Assembly (NCBI GenBank): GCA_938027385.1
Contig: CALJBF010000242.1
Location: 1-6,969, forward strand
Source of the DNA: an uncultured Porphyromonadaceae bacterium
GTDB lineage: Bacteria > Bacteroidota > Bacteroidia > Bacteroidales > Muribaculaceae
DNA: 6,969 nt
Reading direction: 5' to 3'
Part shown: positions 1 through 5,800 of the stretch, in pieces
How the letters are laid out: each line of letters opens with the position of its first letter
Position numbering within the stretch: the stretch's first letter is position 1
Notes under the pieces: model-generated
What the model saw: the letters and a program-made list of their open reading frames with translations, nothing else
What the model was told of the DNA's origin: nothing
The model's database searches: none
Position numbers and translations under genes: made by a program

Positions 1-299
1 TCCGTATCGAAAACCTCTGCCGCCTTGTCGGGTTCAGCGACGGGCAGACGGCAACACTCGTCAAGGGGAAGCCGTTGGAGTATGCAGGGGAACTCTACTC
101 GGAGGAACACGGGCGGAAATTCAAGACCGAAAAGGCAGGGGTTCAAGTGGTGAAAGACCCCACGGACGGGACGAAACTGGTTCTTGCCATCGACCGAAAG
201 CCCATTGCCGAATGGTTCAAGGAGCAGTTCGACAAGCTAAGGCAGAATATACGGCAACCCTTGCAGCAGCAAGAGAAAGGCAGAAACATGAGATTATAA
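1..299 (+). CDS. 3' end of a probable mobile-element (mobilization-type) protein, 5' partial
   Basis: An open frame enters from the left edge (first full codon at 3) and ends at the TAA at 297-299, giving 98 residues of a C-terminus. The internal TTG at 75 is not a credible start because the frame stays open to the edge. Visible pieces are a short motif around VKGKPLEYAGELYSEE, then a charged stretch, a segment IDRKPIAEWFKEQF, and a Gln/Arg/Lys-rich tail (PLQQQEKGRN). That basic tail and the cargo-like genes downstream fit the end of a protein from a Bacteroides mobilizable or conjugative element, perhaps a relaxase or accessory mobilization protein. No catalytic motif lies in the visible part, so this assignment is inference from style and context. 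Base composition is moderately GC-rich, followed abruptly by AT-rich spacer. Confidence 0.5.
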   Translation, partial: RIENLCRLVGFSDGQTATLVKGKPLEYAGELYSEEHGRKFKTEKAGVQVVKDPTDGTKLVLAIDRKPIAEWFKEQFDKLRQNIRQPLQQQEKGRNMRL

Positions 300-327
300 A
301 AATACTCATATTAAAAACACAAAATAT

Positions 328-358
328 TTTGCCCCGTAACATATTCTTTCTATATTTG
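328..358 (+). promoter_or_regulatory. Bacteroides-type promoter for the MarR-GNAT gene
   Basis: TTTG at 328-331 and TATATTTG at 351-358 are separated by exactly 19 bases, matching the Bacteroidota primary-sigma consensus (TTTG at -33, TAnnTTTG at -7). Transcription would start near 363-366, leaving a leader of about 30 bases before the ATG at 395. The surrounding 95-base spacer is strongly AT-rich. No clear palindrome covers the promoter, so an autoregulatory MarR operator is not evident. Confidence 0.75.
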
Positions 359-394
359 CGTAATCAATTACATATTATCTAACATATATAGATT

Positions 395-1345
395 ATGGAC
401 TTCTTTGACCAAACAGGTAAGATGGCAATAGGCAGCAGATTGCGACTGCTTACAGACCGCCTCACAGCGGATGCCGCCGATATATACCGTCTGTACGGGA
501 ACGATTTCAAGCCGAAATGGTTTCCGGTTTTCTTTGTGCTGGCGGGCGGCGAGGCAAAGACCGTCACGTCCATTGCCCACGAAATCGGGCATTCCCACCC
601 TTCGGTGAGCAACATAGTGAAGGATATGAAAGCCCACGGGCTGATAGCCGACAATACGGAGCATTCCGACGGCAGGTGCAACCTCGTGCGCCTTTCCGAG
701 AAAGGTATCGGGATGGCGGCTTCCATCAGGGAAACGTGCGATGACGTAGGCAGTGCCGTCGATAGCGTGTGCCGGGAGGCTGCCCACGACCTTTGGCGTG
801 CCATCGACGAATGGGAGCGTCTGCTCGCGGAAAAGAGCCTGCTGCAACGGGTGAAGGAGGCGCGGAAAATACGGGAGAAAGCGGACATAGCGGTCATTCC
901 CTACGAACCGTGCCACAAGGAACTGTTCAAATCGCTGAACGAGGATTGGATTAAGCAACATTGGGAAGTGGAGCCGCACGATTTGGACTACCTCGACCAT
1001 CCGCAGGAATACATCATCGACAAGGGCGGGTTCATCTTCGTAGCGACCTACAAGGGAACGTCCGTCGGCGTATGCGCCCTCTGCAAGATGGACGACCCTG
1101 TGTACGACTACGAGCTGGCGAAACTTGCCGTCAGTCCCGAAGCGCAGGGAAAAGGGATTGGTTTGCTGCTATGTGAAACAGTTGTAGGAAAGGCAAAAGA
1201 ACTTGGTGCAAAAAGATTGTTCCTTGAAAGCAACACATTGCTGAAACCAGCCATTCGCATATACAGAAAACTTGGATTTAAAGAGCTTTCCGAATACCAT
1301 CCCGCGTATGAGCGAGGAGATATTCAGATGGAGTTATCGATATAA
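395..1345 (+). CDS. MarR-type regulator fused to a GNAT N-acetyltransferase
   Basis: A 316-residue two-domain protein. Residues about 1-105 form a MarR-like winged helix: recognition-helix region around SHPSVSNIVKDMKAHGLI (67-84) and a wing around DGRCNLVRLSEKG (92-104). Residues about 105-165 are a helical, charged linker. Residues about 166-316 are a GNAT fold, with the acetyl-CoA loop Q251-G-K-G-I-G256 after the strand LAKLAVSPEA, and a C-terminal IYRKLGFKEL segment typical of GNAT motif B. Such fusions are known as bifunctional HTH/GNAT proteins; the acetyl acceptor is generally unknown and cannot be told here. It should be cytosolic and DNA-binding. The ATG at 395 follows a perfect promoter at the right distance. 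The cupin gene follows on the same strand without its own promoter, so the two are probably co-transcribed. Codon use turns from G/C-ending to A/T-ending from about codon 254. Confidence 0.85.
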   Translation: MDFFDQTGKMAIGSRLRLLTDRLTADAADIYRLYGNDFKPKWFPVFFVLAGGEAKTVTSIAHEIGHSHPSVSNIVKDMKAHGLIADNTEHSDGRCNLVRLSEKGIGMAASIRETCDDVGSAVDSVCREAAHDLWRAIDEWERLLAEKSLLQRVKEARKIREKADIAVIPYEPCHKELFKSLNEDWIKQHWEVEPHDLDYLDHPQEYIIDKGGFIFVATYKGTSVGVCALCKMDDPVYDYELAKLAVSPEAQGKGIGLLLCETVVGKAKELGAKRLFLESNTLLKPAIRIYRKLGFKELSEYHPAYERGDIQMELSI

Positions 1346-1461
1346 GCGGTATGTTGAGCAAATTATTCGTTTTGAGTGTAGCAGAATTATGTCGTAGTCC
1401 CCATGAGGAGGGCAGACCAAAAACAAATAATGAAAGAATACCTAACTTAAAAAGAAGAAAC

Positions 1462-1803
1462 ATGGAGAAAAAAATCGTAGTACGGAAAGAAAATGCCTTG
1501 AAAAAGGTTTTCAAAGGCGTGTCGCTCGATTCACTTGCTGTCGGCGAGAAGTCAATGGTAACGAAGATGAATTATGTGAAAGGTGATTTCGCCACCACCC
1601 ACCAACATCCGCACGAACAATGCGGGTACGTCATTTCGGGCGAATACCGTTTGAAAGTGGAGACACCGAAGGGGGAAATCGACGTGCTGCTCCACGCGGG
1701 GGACAGTTACGCCATCCCCGGCAACACGCCCCACTCCTTTGAGGTGCTGGAAGGCGGCGAGGTGGTCGATGTGTTCACGCCTCATAGAGAGGATTATTTG
1801 TAA
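1462..1803 (+). CDS. Small single-domain cupin protein
   Basis: A 113-residue protein made almost entirely of one cupin barrel. Motif 1 is around GDFATTHQHPHEQCGYVISG (41-60), with likely metal ligands H47, H49 and E52 or Q53. Motif 2 is GDSYAIPGNTPH (80-91), with H91 as the last ligand. This is the standard metal-binding cupin pattern; the substrate is not predictable. The ATG at 1462 is chosen over an upstream in-frame ATG at 1351 because it is preceded by a purine-rich AAAGAAGAAA stretch and because the 37 upstream residues resemble no cupin. It lies 116 bases after the MarR-GNAT stop with no consensus promoter between, suggesting one transcript closed by the hairpin at 1842-1887. Small cupins often accompany regulators as ligand sensors or detoxifying enzymes; that role is inference here. 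The first dozen codons are A-rich, the rest GC-rich. Confidence 0.85.
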   Translation: MEKKIVVRKENALKKVFKGVSLDSLAVGEKSMVTKMNYVKGDFATTHQHPHEQCGYVISGEYRLKVETPKGEIDVLLHAGDSYAIPGNTPHSFEVLEGGEVVDVFTPHREDYL

Positions 1804-1841
1804 ATATACGTAGCATTTGAAGCAGAAACCATCCAATTCAA

Positions 1842-1887
1842 ACGAAAGACCAAAGATATGGGTAATTCCATATCTTTGGTCTTTCGT
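1842..1887 (+). terminator. Strong hairpin terminator after the cupin gene
   Basis: A perfect inverted repeat with 20-base arms (1842-1861 and 1868-1887; each arm contains AAAGACCAAAGATATGG or its complement) and a 6-base loop GTAATT. It starts 38 bases after the cupin stop. No long T-run follows on the plus strand, so it may end transcription by stem strength, or act in both directions and shield the promoter just downstream at 1907-1937. Position and perfection make a terminator the simplest reading; a protein-binding palindrome at a mobile-element end is the alternative. Confidence 0.75.
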
Positions 1888-2069
1888 ACAAAATGAAGTC
1901 CGTTCTTTTGTTCTTTCAGAAATTTATATTACTTTTGTTCTAAGAAAGAGTTATTTGACAGCATAGCAACGCAAAACGCTGAAATTCGCACGGTTGCTAA
2001 ATCGTTACCTCTATTTCTCAAATAATTCGCTAAAAGTTTATTCTTCAATCGGTTAAGTCAAACCGATAA
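1888..2069 (+). other. AT-rich, inverted-repeat-rich region without a convincing gene
   Basis: All three forward frames are broken. One stays open from 1897 to a TAA at 2023-2025, reading KKELFDSIATQNAEIRTVAK in its middle, but has no ATG. Inverted repeats seen by eye: TTATTTGA (1951-1958) with TCAAATAA (2018-2025), enclosing TAGCAAC (1964-1970) with GTTGCTA (1993-1999); then ATCGGTT (2048-2054) with AACCGAT (2061-2067), followed by AAAAAT. The arrangement follows a perfect promoter. It could be a structured small RNA, a decayed first gene of an Abi-type operon, or the end of an integrated element. I cannot choose between these from sequence alone. Confidence 0.5.
1907..1937 (+). promoter_or_regulatory. 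Second perfect Bacteroides-type promoter, no clear gene behind it
   Basis: TTTG at 1907-1910 and TACTTTTG at 1930-1937 are separated by exactly 19 bases, a full match to the Bacteroidota consensus. Both elements lie inside copies of a 10-base direct repeat CTTTTGTTCT (1905-1914 and 1932-1941, offset 27). The start site would fall near 1943-1946. The predicted transcript runs into a region with nested inverted repeats and no ATG-started ORF before the truncated AbiEii frame. It may be the original promoter of a TA/Abi operon, or drive an untranslated RNA. Confidence 0.65.
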
Positions 2070-2657
2070 AAATCTAAAATAAAACTTGACATCAATTATC
2101 ATTCCAGATGTCATATATATCCGGCGGCTTACAGTGATGTGTCAGTCCCGTTTGATATTGAGGATAAACTTGTTCAGGTTGCTCACTTGAACATTATCGA
2201 ACTTTTTGCAGGCAAAATAAAAGCCTTGTTCGAGCGATGCAAGCCTCGTGATATATTTGATATTTTTTCTTTAGCACAATCCGGACTATTATCAGGCAAA
2301 GAAGAAAAAGACGCTTTACGAAAATGTGTGGTGTTCTACTCTGTATTAGGAAATGCCGACAAGCCAGACCTGCTCAAACAGGATCTGAATGCAATTCGTA
2401 AAATGCCATTCCAAGCATTAAAAACACAACTTCTTCCGATGCTGCATACAAAATTAGGGCATTTTGATAAAGACCGATTATTTGATGTGACAATAAACTA
2501 TCTGGAGAACCTGATGAGATTGGAAGATGCGGAACTGGAGTTTATTGAACAGTTCTTCAGCGGAAACTTCCGCCCTGAATTGCTGTTTGACGACCAGACG
2601 TCGAATAATTTGATGATGCACCCCGTTGCACTTAGAACTTTGCAAATGCTGAGATAA
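2070..2657 (+). pseudogene. 5'-truncated AbiEii/AbiGii-type nucleotidyltransferase toxin gene
   Basis: The frame is open from 2070 (just after an in-frame TAA at 2067) to the TAA at 2655-2657. The first credible start codon is a GTG at 2139, but coding-like residues (IKLDINYHSRCH) begin about 65 bases before it, so the family-like sequence precedes any usable start. From the GTG, residues 21-43 hold ELFAGKIKALFERCKPRDIF, the conserved AbiEii segment (K26, K28, R33, then RD with a following D). The rest is the helical C-terminal half, ending HPVALRTLQMLR. In full-length AbiEii proteins an N-terminal nucleotidyltransferase domain with a GGTxL-type motif and catalytic acidic pair comes first; it is absent here. 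The family acts as type IV TA toxins in phage defence with an AbiEi-type antitoxin, and no antitoxin is visible. A neighbouring frame (NRLSQTDKNLK, 2047-2079) may be frame-shifted remains. The piece is AT-richer than the chromosome beside it. Probably non-functional as a toxin. Confidence 0.7.
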
Positions 2658-2660
2658 AAC

Positions 2661-2683
2661 AAAATTGAGACATTCACAATTTT
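2661..2683. terminator. Weak bidirectional hairpin between convergent genes
   Basis: AAAATTG (2661-2667) and CAATTTT (2677-2683) form a 7-base stem with a 9-base loop, lying exactly between the end of the truncated AbiEii gene and the stop of the sigma-factor gene. The stem carries only one G-C pair, so it is weak, but it has A/T runs on both sides and sits where a shared terminator is expected. It also marks the sharp change from AT-rich to GC-rich DNA. Confidence 0.4.
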
Positions 2684-3182
2684 AGAGGAAGGGGAGGAAG
2701 AAGGGGCGGTGGCCGCCGGCCAATGCGTCGCGCAAGCGGCTGAAGGCCTTGGTCATCTGGTTCTTTACGGTCTTGAGCGATATGCCCAGTTCGTCGGCGA
2801 TCTCCTGGTTGGTGAGGCCGTCGCGCTTGCTCATCAAGAATACCTCACGGCACCGCTCGGGCAGCGCGTCGATGGCGCGCCATATCCGTGCGTCGCGCAC
2901 CGATGTGTCGATATCTTCTTCCCCGACCTCGGGTATATTGCTTTCATCAAGCGTTTCCCTGCGGTCACGCAGATATGACAGGCAGATATTCCGGGCAGTG
3001 CGGTACATGAATGCCGAGAAATTGTCAATCAGCCCTCCATTCTCAAGATAGAGCCACGCCCGCTCGAAAGCGTCCTGCACGAGGTCTTCGGCCACGTCGG
3101 CATCGCCTACGATGCGCAGGGCGTACATGCCCAGCGGCAGGTACAGCCTGCGGAAACCTGATTCAAACTCTCGCGTGGTCAT
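2682..3182 (-). CDS. ECF-type RNA polymerase sigma-70 factor
   Basis: A 166-residue ECF sigma factor with only regions 2 and 4. Region 2 spans about 7-75, including DVAEDLVQDAFERAW (29-43) and the helix FMYRTARNICLSYLRDRR (58-75) that melts and reads the -10 element. A short acidic linker follows (79-95). Region 4 spans about 104-152: LPERCREVF, then the helix-turn-helix GLTNQEIADELGISLKTVKN (112-131) that reads the -35. The hydrophobic end PFFLPFL is common in Bacteroidota members. I chose the ATG at 3180-3182; an in-frame TTG at 3198-3200 would add six residues but is a poorer start. Bacteroidota ECF factors usually precede a FecR anti-sigma gene and a SusC/TonB-dependent transporter. Here nothing follows on the same strand, only convergent accessory DNA. 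It lies 84 bases after the DUF2148 gene. Target regulon unknown. Confidence 0.9.
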   Translation of the reverse strand: MTTREFESGFRRLYLPLGMYALRIVGDADVAEDLVQDAFERAWLYLENGGLIDNFSAFMYRTARNICLSYLRDRRETLDESNIPEVGEEDIDTSVRDARIWRAIDALPERCREVFLMSKRDGLTNQEIADELGISLKTVKNQMTKAFSRLRDALAGGHRPFFLPFL

Positions 3183-3266
3183 GGGCGTATACAGTATCAA
3201 TGCCGGAGAGTCATAGCGCGGGTATAACAGTGTATCAAGAGGCGGTGCCCTCTGCGTGAGGGGGCG

Positions 3267-3788
3267 TCAGCGGTCAAAGAAGGGCGACTTGGAGAGGGCC
3301 GAAACGGGGATGGCCAGATACTGCGTGCACGACTCGCCCAGCAGTTCGAGGCGCTGGGCGGCCATGCCGGCCGAGAACATCACGCGCGTGTCGACACGGC
3401 AGTCGGCGGCGCGGCTCACGGCCGAGCCCACGGCTATGCCCACGTCGATGCTGTTGAAGGCGCATGGCACGTTGGCCGGTTTCTCGGCGCAGGCGGCAAA
3501 TCCGCAGTGGCCGCAGTCGAGGCCCATCTCCTGGCGGGCGGTGCCCACGATGAGCACGCAGTCGGCCTTGAGGATATTTCCGGCGTCGCGGCGGTAGACT
3601 GGGCGCCCCGTCTCGTCGTGCAGGCGCAGCATCTCGTTGGCCAAGGCCACGATGTCGTCGCCGGTGAGCAGGCAGCATTCAAGTATGTCGCACCCCTTGG
3701 CCTTGGGGGCGGTGCGGGCGGCGGTGAGCATCTGGCGGGCGGCCTCGATGACGCGCTCGGCACGGCTTATGCGTTCGTTGATTATCAT
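3267..3788 (-). CDS. DUF2148 ferredoxin-domain protein
   Basis: A 173-residue soluble protein of the DUF2148 family (described as containing a ferredoxin domain). The N-terminal part is helical (ERVIEAARQMLTAARTAPKA), followed by a cysteine cluster C33, C38, C39. The middle has a strand ADCVLIVGTARQ (75-86). The key segment is GLDCGHCGFAACAEKPANVP, giving C92-x2-C95-x4-C100-x8-C109, a spacing suited to an iron-sulfur cluster; the glycine/alanine-rich NSIDVGIAVGSAVS follows. No enzymatic function is established for the family as far as I know, and I do not assign one. The ATG at 3786-3788 lies 40 bases after the queA stop on the same strand, so the gene is probably read with queA. The sigma gene follows 84 bases on. 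No Bacteroides-type promoter is seen in either gap. Confidence 0.85.
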   Translation of the reverse strand: MIINERISRAERVIEAARQMLTAARTAPKAKGCDILECCLLTGDDIVALANEMLRLHDETGRPVYRRDAGNILKADCVLIVGTARQEMGLDCGHCGFAACAEKPANVPCAFNSIDVGIAVGSAVSRAADCRVDTRVMFSAGMAAQRLELLGESCTQYLAIPVSALSKSPFFDR

Positions 3789-3828
3789 GTGTGTGTAACC
3801 TTTGGAAACCTATATAGAGGGGGGAATG

Positions 3829-4881
3829 TCAGTCGATGACGAGCATGGCGTCGCCGTAGGCACCGAAACGGTACCCCTGGGCCACGGCCTCAGCATAGGC
3901 CTTCATCACAAGCTCGTAGCCGCCGAAAGCGCACACCATCATAAGCATGGTCGAATAGGGGAGGTGAAAACCGGTGACCAGCGACGTGGCCACGGTGAAA
4001 TCATAGGGCGGGAAGATGAACTTGTTGGTCCAGCCGGTATATGTCTTCATGTGGCCACCCATGCTCACGGCCGATGCGATGCCGCGCAGGGTCGATGTGC
4101 CCACGGCACATACCTGCTTGCCGTCGTCTTTGGCCCCGTTGACCATATCCACAAGCTGCTGGCTGACCGACATCTCCTCAGAGTCCATGCGGTGTTTGGT
4201 AAGGTCTTCGACGTCAATCTCGCGGAAAGCGCCCAGGCCGCTGTGCACGGTAAGGAAACCCTGCTCCACCCCCTTGATCTCAAGGCGTTTCATAAGCTCG
4301 CGGCTGAAATGCAGACCGGCCGCCGGGGCCACCACGGCACCCTCGTTGCGGGCGAAGATGGTCTGGTAGTTCTCGGCGTCGTCGGGCTCAGCGTCGCGCT
4401 TGATATACTCGGGCAGAGGGGTCTCGCCGAGCTTGAAAAGATTATGCTTGAACTCCTCGTGCTCGCCGTCATAGAGGAAACGGAGGGTGCGGCCGCGCGA
4501 GGTGGTGTTGTCGATCACCTCGGCCACCATCGACTCGTCGTCGCCGAAATAGAGCTTGTTGCCGATGCGGATCTTGCGCGCCGGCTCCACGAGCACATCC
4601 CACAGCTTATGCTCGGCATTGAGCTCCCTGAGCAGAAAAACCTCGATGCGTGCGCCGGTCTTCTCCTTGTTGCCGTAGAGGCGTGCCGGGAACACCTGCG
4701 TGTCATTGAATACCATCACGTCGCCGTCGCCGAAATAGTCGAGTATCTCCTTGAACACACGATGCTCGATCTCGCCGGTCTTGCGGTGCACTACCATCAG
4801 GCGACATTCGTCGCGACGCTCGGCGGGATACTGGGCAATCAGATTTTCGGGGAGCTTGAATTTGAACTGTGAGAGTTTCAT
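3829..4881 (-). CDS. queA: S-adenosylmethionine:tRNA ribosyltransferase-isomerase QueA
   Basis: QueA transfers the ribosyl part of S-adenosylmethionine to 7-aminomethyl-7-deazaguanine at the wobble base of tRNAs with GUN anticodons, making epoxyqueuosine. The 350 residues match the usual full length. Family motifs appear in order: an N-terminal FKFKLPENLIAQYPAERRD, NDTQVFPARL (59-68), LGETPLPEYI (151-160), APAAGLHF (185-192), TVHSGLGAF (211-219), VGTSTLRG (260-267), FHLPYST (305-311) and YGDAML (342-347). There is no frameshift or stop, so the gene looks intact. The ATG at 4879-4881 opens the conserved N-terminus. The gene follows truB at 82 bases, a neighbourhood common in Bacteroidota. That gap carries a 12-base tandem repeat but no consensus promoter, so queA is probably read from upstream. 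DUF2148 follows after 40 bases. Confidence 0.97.
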   Translation of the reverse strand: MKLSQFKFKLPENLIAQYPAERRDECRLMVVHRKTGEIEHRVFKEILDYFGDGDVMVFNDTQVFPARLYGNKEKTGARIEVFLLRELNAEHKLWDVLVEPARKIRIGNKLYFGDDESMVAEVIDNTTSRGRTLRFLYDGEHEEFKHNLFKLGETPLPEYIKRDAEPDDAENYQTIFARNEGAVVAPAAGLHFSRELMKRLEIKGVEQGFLTVHSGLGAFREIDVEDLTKHRMDSEEMSVSQQLVDMVNGAKDDGKQVCAVGTSTLRGIASAVSMGGHMKTYTGWTNKFIFPPYDFTVATSLVTGFHLPYSTMLMMVCAFGGYELVMKAYAEAVAQGYRFGAYGDAMLVID

Positions 4882-4926
4882 GTTATGGGATGTTGAGAAG
4901 ATTTATGCTTATGTTGATGATGTGTC

Positions 4927-4950
4927 GTTGTATATAATGTTGTATATAAT
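4927..4950. repeat. Tandem repeat, 12 bases x 2, between truB and queA
   Basis: GTTGTATATAAT occurs twice head to tail (4927-4938 and 4939-4950) with no mismatch, in the only AT-rich part of this otherwise GC-rich block. It lies in the leader region of queA, ending 46 bases upstream of the start codon. It could be a low-grade promoter, a protein-binding site, or a slippage product; on the minus strand it does not give the TAnnTTTG element. Confidence 0.6.
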
Positions 4951-4963
4951 AAGGAGTGAGAGG

Positions 4964-5785
4964 TCAGCCGCGGGGCCTGAGATGCCAGGGCAGGATGTCG
5001 GCGCGCTGGCTGTAGGTGCGGTCGGCCGTTTCGGGCGCCAGCGGAGGGATCTCTACCGCCGGAGTATCGGGCTCGGTGAAGGCCTGCATCGGTGTGGTGC
5101 GTATCAGGTTCACGGCATCATCGACGCTCAGGCAGCCGTCGAGGGGATAATCCCCTACCCGGTCGCGCCGCAGGGCCGTGAGATGCGCGCCGCTGCCGAG
5201 TGCCTGCCCGATGTCGCGGGCCAGAGCGCGGATATATGTGCCTTTCGAGCAGACCACCCTCACGGTAATCTCCCCGGGGCTGAAATCGAGCAGCTCGAGC
5301 GAGTCGATGACCAGCGTCTTTGCCTTCAGCTCGACCGCCTCCCCCTTGCGGGCTTTCTCGTAGGCGCGGTCGCCGTCGACCTTCACAGCCGAATAGACCG
5401 GTGGCACCTGACGGATTTCGCCGACAAAGGTGGCAAGGGTCTGCTCCACCAGATCACGGGTGATGTGCGCCGTAGGATAAGTGGCATCGACGGGTGTCTC
5501 AAGGTCGAACGACGGCGTAGTTGACCCGAGAGCCATGGTGGCCGTGTAGACTTTCCGGCCGGCCTGCAGCTCGTCGATACGCGAGGTGAACCGGCCGCAG
5601 CAGATCAGCATCACACCCGACGCCAGGGGGTCGAGCGTGCCGGCGTGGCCCACCTTAAGTTTCCTTACGCCCACGGGACGCAGCCGCGTCAGCAACGCGC
5701 CACGCAGTTTCTTCACCACATGGAACGACGACCAGCCAAGCGGTTTGTCGACAGCGAAGATATGTCCGGCCAACGGGTCAAGCAT
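4964..5785 (-). CDS. truB: tRNA pseudouridine(55) synthase TruB
   Basis: TruB converts uridine 55 in the T-loop of tRNAs to pseudouridine and also helps tRNA folding. The 273-residue protein opens with the family start HIFAVDKPLGWSSFHVV (8-24). The catalytic loop KVGHAGTLDPLASG (44-57) carries the nucleophile Asp52. Further family motifs are YTATMALGSTTPSFDLET (80-97), PPVYSAVKVDGDRAYE (128-143) and VCSKGTYIRALARDIG (178-193), then a HLTALRRDRVG segment. All catalytic features are present, so it looks functional. The ATG at 5783-5785 lies 15 bases after the TAA at 5801, where the uppP frame would end if its internal TAG were sense; from the actual TAG the gap is 81 bases. This close spacing supports an uppP-truB operon. 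The extra C-terminal stretch (about 228-273) is Pro/Thr-rich and does not look like a PUA domain. Confidence 0.97.
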   Translation of the reverse strand: MLDPLAGHIFAVDKPLGWSSFHVVKKLRGALLTRLRPVGVRKLKVGHAGTLDPLASGVMLICCGRFTSRIDELQAGRKVYTATMALGSTTPSFDLETPVDATYPTAHITRDLVEQTLATFVGEIRQVPPVYSAVKVDGDRAYEKARKGEAVELKAKTLVIDSLELLDFSPGEITVRVVCSKGTYIRALARDIGQALGSGAHLTALRRDRVGDYPLDGCLSVDDAVNLIRTTPMQAFTEPDTPAVEIPPLAPETADRTYSQRADILPWHLRPRG

Positions 5786-5800
5786 ATTTGTCGGAGTTAT

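Noticed and set aside
368..1000. Long minus-strand open frames opposite the MarR-GNAT gene
   Set aside because: Antisense shadows of a clear two-domain gene with its own promoter; no motif or promoter supports them.
1351..1461. Longer cupin start at ATG 1351
   Set aside because: The extra 37 residues show no cupin similarity and the ATG at 1462 has a purine-rich ribosome-binding region directly before it.
1897..2025. Open frame of 42 codons containing KKELFDSIATQNAEIRTVAK, as a possible small gene or AbiEii N-terminus
   Set aside because: No ATG or plausible start in frame after the promoter, and no AbiEii catalytic motif follows; kept only as a hint of decayed coding DNA.
2086..2120. TTGACA followed by TATATAT, resembling a sigma-70 promoter of other phyla
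   Set aside because: The spacing is poor (about 20 bases or more to the TATATAT), it lies inside AbiEii-like coding sequence, and Bacteroidota promoters use the TTTG/TAnnTTTG pattern instead. The 7-base inverted repeat TGACATC/GATGTCA here is also likely chance.
3248..3262. Short hairpin CCCTC-TGCGT-GAGGG after the DUF2148 stop, possible terminator
   Set aside because: Only a 5-base stem with no T-run on the minus strand; such stems are frequent in GC-rich spacers, so I do not list it as a feature.
3802..4872. Long plus-strand open frame of 356 codons
   Set aside because: It is the antisense shadow of queA; the minus frame shows all QueA motifs, while the plus frame is His/Val/Leu-rich with no family resemblance.
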